From Phenylobacterium hankyongense (GTDB lineage: Bacteria > Pseudomonadota > Alphaproteobacteria > Caulobacterales > Caulobacteraceae), in NCBI RefSeq assembly GCF_003254505.1, contig NZ_QFYP01000001.1, positions 62,001 to 126,000 of the forward strand: a stretch of 64,000 bases of DNA, written 5' to 3'. Below are positions 1 to 7,253 of the stretch, one piece after another; position 1 is the first letter of the stretch; every line of letters begins with the position of its first letter. The notes beneath the pieces were generated by a model that was given only the letters and a program-made list of their open reading frames with translations, searched no databases and was not told where the DNA came from. The position numbers were made by a program, and so were the translations under genes.

Positions 1-252
1 GGCCGGGAACACCCGCGCCTCGGGCACGGCCAGGGCCAGGGCCGGGGCGAGACTGCGGGGCGCGCCAATCTGCAGCTTGCCGGCCCCTGCCCGCAGCGCC
101 GCCACGGCGGTGAGCAGGGTCGCGCCGGCCACCTGCGCGCCGCCGGCCAGCACCAGCACCCGCCCGCGGACCTCCTTGTCGCCGTCGTCGGACACCGGCG
201 GCGGCGGCCAGCCGCGCAGCAGCTCGGGGGTGATCTCGGTCGCGCCGGTCAT
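1..252 (-). CDS. nnrD: ADP/ATP-dependent NAD(P)H-hydrate dehydratase, N-terminal part (cut by window edge)
   Basis: Only the first 84 codons lie in the window; the rest runs off the left edge. The visible protein reads into GRVLVLAGGAQVAGATLLTA, then an ALRAGAGKLQIGAP stretch. This is the typical start of the carbohydrate-kinase-like domain (YjeF C-terminal type) that dehydrates the damaged cofactor NAD(P)HX using ADP or ATP. The ATG at 252 overlaps the TGA of the upstream phosphatase gene as ATGA, which suggests translational coupling. No YjeF epimerase domain precedes it, so any epimerase would be encoded elsewhere. Family assignment is good; substrate is inferred from the family. Confidence 0.72.
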   Translation of the reverse strand, partial: MTGATEITPELLRGWPPPPVSDDGDKEVRGRVLVLAGGAQVAGATLLTAVAALRAGAGKLQIGAPRSLAPALALAVPEARVFPA

Positions 253-1013
253 CGGGCGGCGACAGCGGCGTCCGGCTCGCTGGTCACCGGCGCGCCGGCC
301 TGCTCCAGCGGGGCGGTGAAGTTGTAGCGGAACAGCTTCAGCTCCCCGTTCGGCCCGCAGGCCCGGTCCAGGCGGTATTCGGTGATCGAGCAGTTGGCCA
401 CTTCCCCGGCCCGATCGATGTCCAGGATCTCCGCCTCGGTCATCTGCTCCAGCAGGTAGCGCATGCAGAGCACCACCACCTGGTGGCTGACGATCATCAC
501 CCGCCGCTCCGCATAGTGCAGCGACAGGGTGTCCAGGGCGCTGCGCAGCCGCAGGATCACGTCGCACCAGCTCTCGCCGCCCGGCGGCCGATGATAGAAC
601 TTGCCCAGCAGCCGCCGGAACTCGGCCTGGTCGGGATAGAGCTCGCCGATGCCATGGCGGGTCAGCCGGTCGAGCACGCCGAACTCCTTCTCCCGCAGGC
701 GCTCGTCCGGTGTCGGCCGGTGCGCATCGGGCGAAAAGCCGCCGCACCCGCGGGCGACGTCGGCGGTGCGCAGGGCCCGCAGGTAGGGCGATGTCAGCAC
801 CACCTCGGGCCGCTCGTCTTCGGGCTGGGCGGCGAACCACTGGCCCAACGCGCAGGCCTGCGCCTCGCCCAGCTTCGACAGCGGCACGTCCACGTCGCGC
901 TCGGCGATGTCGATCCGCCCCAGCCCGGCCGCGTCGGCCCGATCGCGGGCCACATTGCCGGCGCTCTCGCCGTGCCGAACGATCCACAGCCGCTCCGGCC
1001 ACCTCGACGCCAC
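249..1013 (-). CDS. Histidine phosphatase family protein (phosphoglycerate mutase-like)
   Basis: The predicted protein has 254 residues. It carries the histidine phosphatase signature WIVRHGESAGN near residues 10-20, with His14 as the likely phospho-acceptor, a TSPYLRALRTA block near 74-84, and the second catalytic His in VSHQVVVLC near 177. I chose the GTG at 1013 because GAAGGAG lies 5-6 nt upstream; the open frame continues to 1094 but that extension has no ribosome-binding site. The stop overlaps the next gene as ATGA. These enzymes remove phosphate from small molecules or proteins; the substrate cannot be told from the sequence. Confidence 0.85.
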   Translation of the reverse strand: MASRWPERLWIVRHGESAGNVARDRADAAGLGRIDIAERDVDVPLSKLGEAQACALGQWFAAQPEDERPEVVLTSPYLRALRTADVARGCGGFSPDAHRPTPDERLREKEFGVLDRLTRHGIGELYPDQAEFRRLLGKFYHRPPGGESWCDVILRLRSALDTLSLHYAERRVMIVSHQVVVLCMRYLLEQMTEAEILDIDRAGEVANCSITEYRLDRACGPNGELKLFRYNFTAPLEQAGAPVTSEPDAAVAAR

Positions 1014-1161
1014 GTGATCTCCTTCGCTCAGGTCGTCCTCAAGGTTGAGCAAACGCCAGCCCGGGCGATGGGCTCCGGCGAACCGACCGCCCAAGGCGCT
1101 TTTCGCCGCCGGCCTGCCCCGGTGCGGCGATCACGAAACCGCGTGAAGCGGCTCTACAAAA

Positions 1162-1190
1162 TTGACGCAGGCGTCATCTTCGGGCTACCC
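1162..1190 (+). promoter_or_regulatory. Candidate promoter with overlapping palindromic operator upstream of the P450 gene
   Basis: TTGACG at 1162-1167 resembles the Caulobacter housekeeping -35 element, and GCTACCC at 1184-1190 resembles its GCTANAWC -10 element, though the spacer is slightly long. The -35 is embedded in the perfect inverted repeat TGACGC-AG-GCGTCA (1163-1176), the usual size and symmetry of a TetR-type operator. A repressor here would block RNA polymerase. Promoter function is inferred; the palindrome itself is plain in the sequence. Confidence 0.45.
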
Positions 1191-1215
1191 ATGGTGTAAC
1201 GACCGGAGGAAGACC

Positions 1216-2472
1216 ATGGCTGACGGAAACATCGCGCAGCTCAAGAACGCCCGCGAGCAGGCCTATTCGACACCGCTGGAGGACCTGAACCCGGCCCAGC
1301 CGGAGCTCTTCCAGGCCGATACCATGTGGCCGATCTTCGAACGCCTGCGGAAGGAAGCTCCGGTCCACTACACCCGCGAGCACGAGTTCGGCCCCTACTG
1401 GTCGATCACCAAGTACAACGACATCATGGCGATCGACACCAATCACCAGGTGTTCTCGTCCGAGGGCGGCATCACCATCGCCGAGCAGACGCAGGGCGAA
1501 GGCCCGTTGCCGATGTTCATCGCCATGGACCCGCCCAAGCACGACGCCCAGCGCAAGACGGTGAGCCCCGCGGTCTCGCCGATGAACCTGCAGGTCATGG
1601 AGCCGCTGATCCGCGAGCGGGCCGCCAAGATCCTCGACAGCCTGCCGATCGGCGAGGAGTTCGACTGGGTCGACAAGGTGTCCAAGGAGCTCACCGGCAT
1701 GACGCTGGCGACGCTGTTCGGCATGCCGCAGGAGGACCGCCGCCAGCTGATCTACTGGTCAGACGTGGTCACCGCCGCGCCCGGCCAGGGCCTCGTCGAC
1801 ACCATCGAGCAGAAGATGGCGATCTTCGTCGAATACCACGCCTACTTCACCAAGCTCTGGAACGAGCGGGTGAACACCGATCCGACCGGCGACCTGGTCT
1901 CCATGCTGGCGCACGGCGAGGCGACCCGGAACATGGAGCCGCGCGAGTACTTCGGGAACATCGTCCTGCTGACCGTGGGCGGCAACGACACCACCCGCAA
2001 CACCATCTCCGGCTCGGTGCTGGCGCTGAACCAGAACCCGGACCAGTACAAGAAGCTACGCGAGAACCCGGGCCTGATCCCCTCGATGGTCTCCGAGACC
2101 ATCCGCTGGCAGACGCCGCTCGCCCACATGCGCCGCCGCGCGCTGCAGGACTTCGAGTTCCAGGGCAAGACCATCCGCAAGGGCGACAAGGTGATCATGT
2201 GGTACGTCTCGGGCAACCGCGACGACGAGGTGATCGAGAACCCGAACGCCTACATCATCGACCGCGAGCGGCCGCGGACCCACATCTCCTTCGGCTTCGG
2301 CATCCACCGCTGCGTCGGCAACCGGCTGGCCGAACTGCAGCTGAAGATCATCTGGGAAGAGATCCTCAAGCGCTTCCCGACCATCGAGGTGGTGGGCGAG
2401 CCCAAGCGCGTCTACTCGACCTTCGTGAAGGGCTACGAGACCCTGCCGGTGGTGATCCCCACCCGCAACTAG
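1216..2472 (+). CDS. Cytochrome P450, CYP153 family (probable alkane/fatty-acid terminal hydroxylase)
   Basis: The 418-residue cytosolic P450 has an I-helix GGNDTTR motif near 255-261, the ExxR motif ETIR at 294-297 and the heme loop FGFGIHRCVGNRLAE with Cys366 as thiolate ligand. The blocks RWQTPLAHMRR, KGDKVIMWYVSGNRD and ELQLKIIWEEILKRF match what I know of CYP153 alkane omega-hydroxylases, which oxidise medium-chain alkanes, terpenes or fatty acids at the terminal carbon. ATG 1216 follows GGAGGAAGACC. No ferredoxin or ferredoxin reductase gene adjoins it, so electrons must come from partners elsewhere. The stop shares a CTAG with the convergent oxygenase gene. Confidence 0.93.
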   Translation: MADGNIAQLKNAREQAYSTPLEDLNPAQPELFQADTMWPIFERLRKEAPVHYTREHEFGPYWSITKYNDIMAIDTNHQVFSSEGGITIAEQTQGEGPLPMFIAMDPPKHDAQRKTVSPAVSPMNLQVMEPLIRERAAKILDSLPIGEEFDWVDKVSKELTGMTLATLFGMPQEDRRQLIYWSDVVTAAPGQGLVDTIEQKMAIFVEYHAYFTKLWNERVNTDPTGDLVSMLAHGEATRNMEPREYFGNIVLLTVGGNDTTRNTISGSVLALNQNPDQYKKLRENPGLIPSMVSETIRWQTPLAHMRRRALQDFEFQGKTIRKGDKVIMWYVSGNRDDEVIENPNAYIIDRERPRTHISFGFGIHRCVGNRLAELQLKIIWEEILKRFPTIEVVGEPKRVYSTFVKGYETLPVVIPTRN

Positions 2473-3149
2473 TCCAGCGCCGCCGGCCGGTCGGGGAAGG
2501 CCAGCTCCTCGCGGGCACGCCAGGCGTCGGTGACGAAGTTGACGATCATCGAGCGGCGCACGCCCTCGATCGTCCGCGGCTCGAAACCGTGCCAGGTGCG
2601 ATCCGAGGGCACGAAGGCGATGGCGGTGTTCCAGCCGAACGGGATGCGCTCGGTCCAGGCCCCCGGCCCCAGGTAGAGGTCCGTCCCGAGTCCTTCCTGG
2701 CCCGCCCCACCAAACTGGAACAGCAGGGTGAAGGTCTTCACGCCGAGGTCGGTATGCGGCTCCAGCCAGAAGCCGTCGACGTCGAGCGCGTACTCGATCC
2801 GCAGGAAGCTCCCCACCAGTAGCGCGCCGGTGAGCATCATGACCGCGCGCAGCACCGCCGCGCTCTGAAAGGCCTCGGCCACCGCCCGCGCCTGCGGAAC
2901 CTCGTCGAGGACCTGGCCGGCGAAATACCGCCGCGTCGGATTGTGCAGCTCCCGCCGGCCGGAGATCCCGCCCAGGTCAGGCGCGGTGAAGGGCAGCGCC
3001 GCCAGCTGCCGCGCCACGGCCTCCGGCAGCAGGCGGTCGAGCCGCCAGTTGGGGAACGGCCGGTCCCGATAGGCCGCGCGCGCCAGGCTGGACCTGATGG
3101 ACTGGGCGACCTCTGCGGCCACAGCGATCTGCGGGCTGGCCAGCGACAT
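2469..3149 (-). CDS. 2-oxoglutarate/Fe(II)-dependent oxygenase family protein
   Basis: The 226-residue protein has the facial-triad pattern of 2OG-Fe(II) dioxygenases: EPHTDLG gives His132 and Asp134, TWHGFEP gives His187, and VRRSMIVNF supplies Arg199 for 2-oxoglutarate. It most resembles prolyl-hydroxylase-like proteins of this superfamily, but the substrate is unknown. ATG 3149 is preferred over the in-frame GTG at 3164 because AAGGGA sits just upstream of it. Its TAG stop and the P450 TAG lie on opposite strands of one CTAG tetranucleotide (2469-2472). Confidence 0.82.
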   Translation of the reverse strand: MSLASPQIAVAAEVAQSIRSSLARAAYRDRPFPNWRLDRLLPEAVARQLAALPFTAPDLGGISGRRELHNPTRRYFAGQVLDEVPQARAVAEAFQSAAVLRAVMMLTGALLVGSFLRIEYALDVDGFWLEPHTDLGVKTFTLLFQFGGAGQEGLGTDLYLGPGAWTERIPFGWNTAIAFVPSDRTWHGFEPRTIEGVRRSMIVNFVTDAWRAREELAFPDRPAALD

Positions 3150-3219
3150 GCGATCCCTTCGCACCCCCGCGGACAGATGACACGGCTTCCGGCCTCGACG
3201 CCTTAACCCATGATGCGGT

Positions 3220-4038
3220 TCAGCGGTCTTCCGGCCGCTCCCGCACCCGCACGATCAGCGACTGGCTGGCGGTGGCCATCAGCTCCCCGTCCTGGGCGAA
3301 CAGATACATGGCGCCGTGGCCGAAGCCGCCGTGCACCCCGTGGATGCGGATGTCGCAGAGCACCCATTCGGTCGGCACGATCCGCCGCACGCGGATGGTG
3401 TTGTCCAGACTGTTGCCGCCGGCGTTGCGGCCGAGGGCGTTGCCGATCCCCGAGGGCACGAAGTCGGCCATGATCGCCAGCATGGAGGCGTCGATGGCGA
3501 ACCGTTCCCGCGGCCGGATCCAGAGCAGGGAGCGGCCGTCCTCCTCCGGATTGCCCTCCCGCGCCTTGCCGTAGCGGCCCTTCGCCACCCGCACCTCGAT
3601 CCGGCTGTGCAGGGCCTCGCCGTCGCCGCGCCAGTGGTCGGCCGGGTCGCAGTCCTCCGGCCGCGGCGCCTCGGGCATCGGCAGCCATTGTTCCGAGATC
3701 TCGCTCGGGCGGCTGCCGAGGGCGGCGTTGACGGTGAAGATCTCCTTGTCGTCCACGTGGCCGACGACGCGGGCCTGGGTGATGTGCTTGCCCACCGCCG
3801 GGGTCCAGACGTCCAGGTCCACGATGCTGGGCGGCCGGGCGTAGGAGAGGTACTGCGCGGTCGCCCAGACCACCGGCCGGCCGCAGGTCCGCTCCATGGC
3901 TCCGATCGCCGAGGCCAGGCCGACGCCGCCGAACATGAACAGGTTGTCCGGCGGTCCGACGCAGACCGCCGGCGAGAGCGGCATGAACCACCGATGCGGG
4001 TTGTGCGTGGCGCGCAGGTCGAAGAAGAGGTTGTCCAT
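3220..4038 (-). CDS. TesB-like acyl-CoA thioesterase (double hotdog)
   Basis: The 272-residue protein looks like an acyl-CoA thioesterase II type double-hotdog enzyme. An N-terminal half contains GGVGLASAIGAMERTCGRP and ATAQYLSYARPPSIVDLDV, the pattern of the first hotdog helix and strand. The C-terminal half contains DNTIRVRRIVPTEWVLCDIR followed by GGFGHGAMYLFAQDG, typical of the second domain. Such enzymes hydrolyse acyl-CoA to free acid and CoA in the cytoplasm. It diverges from the pirin gene across about 100 bp. The neighbouring P450 and MatB-like ligase fit an acyl-metabolism setting, but no operon links them. Confidence 0.75.
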   Translation of the reverse strand: MDNLFFDLRATHNPHRWFMPLSPAVCVGPPDNLFMFGGVGLASAIGAMERTCGRPVVWATAQYLSYARPPSIVDLDVWTPAVGKHITQARVVGHVDDKEIFTVNAALGSRPSEISEQWLPMPEAPRPEDCDPADHWRGDGEALHSRIEVRVAKGRYGKAREGNPEEDGRSLLWIRPRERFAIDASMLAIMADFVPSGIGNALGRNAGGNSLDNTIRVRRIVPTEWVLCDIRIHGVHGGFGHGAMYLFAQDGELMATASQSLIVRVRERPEDR

Positions 4039-4136
4039 GCCGCTTCTTGAGCGCGGCCGTAGCGGGTCGCAAGTCTCAAAGCTGCGCGCCCGCGGCAGGA
4101 CGCCTATATGGGTCCGGAACGCCCCAGGAGCCGCCG

Positions 4137-4997
4137 ATGCCCGCCAAGACCGTCATCGCCCAGCATGCCGCCTACCGCGACGACATTGGCGACCTCATCA
4201 CCCGCCGGCCGGTGCCCGGCCCGGGCGTGGAGCAGGTCGATCCCTTCCTGTTCCTGAACCACCACGGACCGCAGACCTACGGCCCCGACAACAACGGCCT
4301 GCCGTTCGGGCCGCACCCGCATCGCGGCTTCGAGACGGTGACCTTCATCCTCGACGGCGAGCTGGCCCACCGCGATTCCGCCGGCCACGAAAGCGTCATC
4401 CGCGCGGGCGGCGTGCAGTGGATGACCGCCGGCTCGGGCCTGGTGCACGAGGAGGTCTCGCCGGAGGACTTCAAGCGCCAGGGCGGCCCCATGGAGATCC
4501 TGCAGCTGTGGGTCAATCTGCCCGGTCGGCTGAAGATGAGCACGCCGCACTATGTGGGCGTCCAGGCCGACCAGATCCCCGCCCTCACCGCCGACCAGGG
4601 CCGCGCCACCGTCAACCTGATCTCCGGCGCCTGGGGCGGGCAGACGGGTCCGATCAGTTCGCTCACCGGGATTTTCATGACCACCATCGACCTGAAGGCG
4701 GCCGGCCGGGTCGGCTTCGGCTCGCTCGCCGGTCGCAACGTCTTCCTCTACGTGGTCCGCGGCCAGGTCGGCGTGAACGGCATCGCCGCGGCGCCCTGGA
4801 ACCTGGTGCAGCTCGATCTGGACGGCGACATGGTCGAGATCGTCGCCGACGAAGACGCCTTCGTGGTGTTCGGCCACGGCGAGCCGATCAACGAGCCGGT
4901 GGTGGCCCACGGTCCCTTCGTGATGAACACCCGCGAGGAGATCGTGCAGGCGATCCGCGACTACCAGGCGGGCCTGTTCGACGCGGTCAGCGCCTAG
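4137..4997 (+). CDS. Pirin family protein
   Basis: The 286-residue bicupin has the pirin signature: FLFLNHHGPQ, then FGPHPHRGFETVTFILDGEL with the metal-binding histidines, and WMTAGSGLVHEE closing the N-terminal cupin. Pirins bind iron or another metal; some act as quercetinases, others are regulatory, and the role here is open. ATG 4137 follows CCAGGAGCCGCCG. The open frame extends to 4047 but without a ribosome-binding site. Its TAG stop shares CTAG (4994-4997) with the convergent SDR gene. Confidence 0.92.
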   Translation: MPAKTVIAQHAAYRDDIGDLITRRPVPGPGVEQVDPFLFLNHHGPQTYGPDNNGLPFGPHPHRGFETVTFILDGELAHRDSAGHESVIRAGGVQWMTAGSGLVHEEVSPEDFKRQGGPMEILQLWVNLPGRLKMSTPHYVGVQADQIPALTADQGRATVNLISGAWGGQTGPISSLTGIFMTTIDLKAAGRVGFGSLAGRNVFLYVVRGQVGVNGIAAAPWNLVQLDLDGDMVEIVADEDAFVVFGHGEPINEPVVAHGPFVMNTREEIVQAIRDYQAGLFDAVSA

Positions 4998-5764
4998 AAG
5001 TTCACCCGCTGCGAGATCGCGCCGTCCACCAGCATGTTGATGCCGGTGGTGAACGCCGAGCGGGGGCTGGCCAGGAACACCGTCGCCGCGGCGATCTCCT
5101 CCGGGGTCGCCATGCGTCCGGTCGGATTGCGCTTGATCATCTGCTCGAACAGGCCGGGCATGTTGGCCTGCACATTGCCCCAGACGCCCCCCTCGAAGAG
5201 CACCGTGCCCGGCGAGACGACGTTGCAGCGGATCCGCTTGGCGGCGTTGGCCCGCGCCAGGCCCTTGGCGTAGTGGATCTGCGCGGCCTTCATGGCGCCG
5301 TAGGCCGACGGGCCGCTGGCTTCCGCCGCCGACACCGACGAGGTGATGATGAAGGCCGCATCGCCGTGATCCGCGGCGGCCTTCTCGAGGAAGGGCCGGG
5401 CGGCGTCGAAGCTGCGGACGGCGCCCATCACGTCGACCTCGAACATCGCCTGCCATTCGGCGTCGCCAGCGCCCTGGACCAGGGCGCTGGCGTTGGAGAC
5501 CAGCGCGTCGATGCCGCCCAGGGTCTCGCCGGCCGCCTGGATGAAGCCCTTCAGGGCTGGGCCGTCGGCGATGTCCACCGCCTGGCCCCAGGCCTTCACA
5601 CCCTTGGCCTCGAGCGCCTTGACGGCTTCGGCGACCTGTTCGGGGTTGCGCGCGCAGATGGCGACGTTGGCCCCTTCGTCGGCGAACAGCTCTGCAATGC
5701 TGCGGCCGATGCCGCGCGAGCCGCCGGTGACGATCGCGGTCCTGCCCTTGAGTTGAAGGTCCAT
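4994..5764 (-). CDS. Short-chain dehydrogenase/reductase
   Basis: This classical 256-residue SDR has the nucleotide-binding motif TGGSRGIG at 13-20, NAS at 91-93 in place of NAG, a catalytic Ser in the TSSVSA block at 141-146, and Tyr155/Lys159 in SAYGAMKAAQ. It should oxidise or reduce a hydroxyl/keto group with NAD(P)(H); substrate unknown. GGGGAG lies upstream of ATG 5764. Immediately upstream on the same strand is a decayed antiporter fragment, so this gene may now use a promoter within that degraded region. Confidence 0.92.
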   Translation of the reverse strand: MDLQLKGRTAIVTGGSRGIGRSIAELFADEGANVAICARNPEQVAEAVKALEAKGVKAWGQAVDIADGPALKGFIQAAGETLGGIDALVSNASALVQGAGDAEWQAMFEVDVMGAVRSFDAARPFLEKAAADHGDAAFIITSSVSAAEASGPSAYGAMKAAQIHYAKGLARANAAKRIRCNVVSPGTVLFEGGVWGNVQANMPGLFEQMIKRNPTGRMATPEEIAAATVFLASPRSAFTTGINMLVDGAISQRVNF

Positions 5765-5787
5765 GCGTTGCTCCCCAGAACGGTCGG

Positions 5788-5895
5788 TCAGGCCGCCTTG
5801 TCAGGGCCGGAACGCCAGGCGGCGACCCTGCCGAAAGTCAAACCCTGCACCACCACGGAAAAGATCACCACCGCGAAGGTGGTCGACGGGATCAG
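5788..5895 (-). pseudogene. C-terminal remnant of a CPA1-type Na+/H+ antiporter
   Basis: On the minus strand the stretch STTFAVVIFSVVVQGLTFGR reads like the last transmembrane helix of NhaP/CPA1 sodium-proton antiporters, whose usual form is approximately TYAVVVFSILVQGLT. Only about 36 codons of plausible antiporter sequence precede the stop. Upstream the frame continues into charged, Gly/Ala/Arg-rich sequence without membrane character, and no other frame restores the missing helices. I read this as the tail of a gene whose body was deleted. It rests on motif memory over a short segment, so confidence is moderate. Confidence 0.55.
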
Positions 5896-6463
5896 GCCCG
5901 CCGAGCCACCGCAGGCCACAGGCGCGGGCCCGTGGCCCCTCGCCCGTACTCGCCGGCCGGATCGAAACGCCATCCAGCCCCAGCCCGCGCCCGTCGCGAA
6001 ACAGGTGTCGTCCCGCCAGATCATTCACTACCCCAGGTAGCTTTGAAGAAGCTGGCCGAGACATCTCCGGCCCCGTTCCGACAGCGAAGGTCTTTGAAAA
6101 TATCCAGGAGGATGACCCCGCCGCAGAGGGAGGCCAATGCTTGAGCCTGTCTGTCGACTGTTCGACAGAACCGAGGCCGAGGTGGCGACTCGGCCCGACA
6201 TACTCACCCTTGACGTCTCCACGGAGAGCAGGCGAACTGGATTCGATCCGCTTCTCGCCCTCCGCATCGGAGGCCGCGGCGCGGGTTGGATATTCGTCGG
6301 CAAGCGGAACTTTTACGTCGTAAGACCTATTCCATGAGACAGGGGCGTCGCGGCCTCTCTTCTGGTTACTCCAGGTCGTCAGTTCGCCCGGGGTTGAGAA
6401 GGGAAAGTCCCGACAACATCTGCGGCTGGCGTGCAGCCGCGACGTAGAACAGGGGAGTGCCGG
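5896..6463. other. Non-coding or degraded low-bias region
   Basis: This 570 bp holds no gene I can support. It is visibly less G+C-rich than its surroundings and lacks third-position bias in all frames. The best candidate is a 66-codon frame at 6137-6337 (+), with GGGAGG ahead of its ATG, overlapping the end of a 10-codon mini-ORF that starts at 6110 just after AGGAGG. Its codon usage is unlike the neighbours (roughly 60% G/C at third positions by eye), so it is probably not expressed protein. The right part must contain the crp/fnr-type gene's promoter. Confidence 0.5.
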
Positions 6464-7240
6464 ATGACGGGCCGGTTCAAACCTCGCCTTGCGCCGAGAC
6501 CGCTGGATTCGGTCCTGCGCAGGCTTCGATCGCTCTCGGGCCTCTCGGAGGCCGAGCAGGATCTGGTTCGAAACCTCAGCGAACGCCGGGAACGCCATGC
6601 CGCGGGCGATGAGCTGATCGCCGAGGGCCAGACCGGGCGCCGGGCGCGGTTCGTGGTTTCCGGCTGGGCCTGCAACCAGCGCGTCCTGCCGGACGGCCGC
6701 CGACAGATCTTCAGCTTCCTGGTCCCTGGCGACGTCTTCGGCCTGTGCGAACGACCCGCTCCGCCCGCGCTGTCGAGCGTGGTGGCGCTCACCGCGCTGG
6801 AAACCGTCGAGGCCGAACCCGTGGTCGAGGCCGCGCAGTCAGGAGAGGCCCCGGGCCTCGCCCGTGCGCTGGCGGTGGCCCGGCTCCTCGATCAGGGCCT
6901 GCTGTTCGACCACATGGTCCGGCTGGGCCGCCAGACCGCCTACGAGCGGGTGGCGCACTTCCTCCTGGAGCTCCAGCGGCGGCTGGAGCAGGCCGGTCTC
7001 GGCGACAGCCAGCGCTTCCCGTTGCCGCTGACGCAGGAGATCCTGGCCGACGCGCTGGGCCTGAGCATCGTGCACGTGAACCGCACCCTGCAGCAGCTGC
7101 GCCGCGAACGGCTCATCGAGTTGCGGTCGGGCGTCGCCATCCTGCTGCAACCGGAGCTGCTGGCCGGCATCGCCGACTATCGGCCTACCAGCCTTGGCCG
7201 GGTCCCACCGGCGGCCCGCACGGATCGCCGGCCCGCCTGA
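6464..7240 (+). CDS. Crp/Fnr family transcriptional regulator
   Basis: The 258-residue protein has an N-terminal cyclic-nucleotide-binding-like domain (ERHAAGDELIAEGQTG ... FVVSGWACNQRVLPDGRRQI ... LVPGDVFGL) and a C-terminal Crp-type winged helix with recognition region LTQEILADALGLSIVHVNRT. It lacks the Fnr-type N-terminal cysteine cluster, so an iron-sulfur oxygen sensor is unlikely. The sequence LPDGRRQI and VHVNRT are typical of the FixK/Nnr-like Crp subfamily in alphaproteobacteria. ATG 6464 follows GGGGAG. The ligand and targets are unknown. Confidence 0.9.
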   Translation: MTGRFKPRLAPRPLDSVLRRLRSLSGLSEAEQDLVRNLSERRERHAAGDELIAEGQTGRRARFVVSGWACNQRVLPDGRRQIFSFLVPGDVFGLCERPAPPALSSVVALTALETVEAEPVVEAAQSGEAPGLARALAVARLLDQGLLFDHMVRLGRQTAYERVAHFLLELQRRLEQAGLGDSQRFPLPLTQEILADALGLSIVHVNRTLQQLRRERLIELRSGVAILLQPELLAGIADYRPTSLGRVPPAARTDRRPA

Positions 7241-7253
7241 CAAACGGGCCCGG

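Noticed and set aside
6563-6577. TGGTTCGAAACCTC, like a tRNA T-arm
   Set aside because: It lies inside the crp/fnr-type coding frame and no acceptor or anticodon stem can be formed around it.
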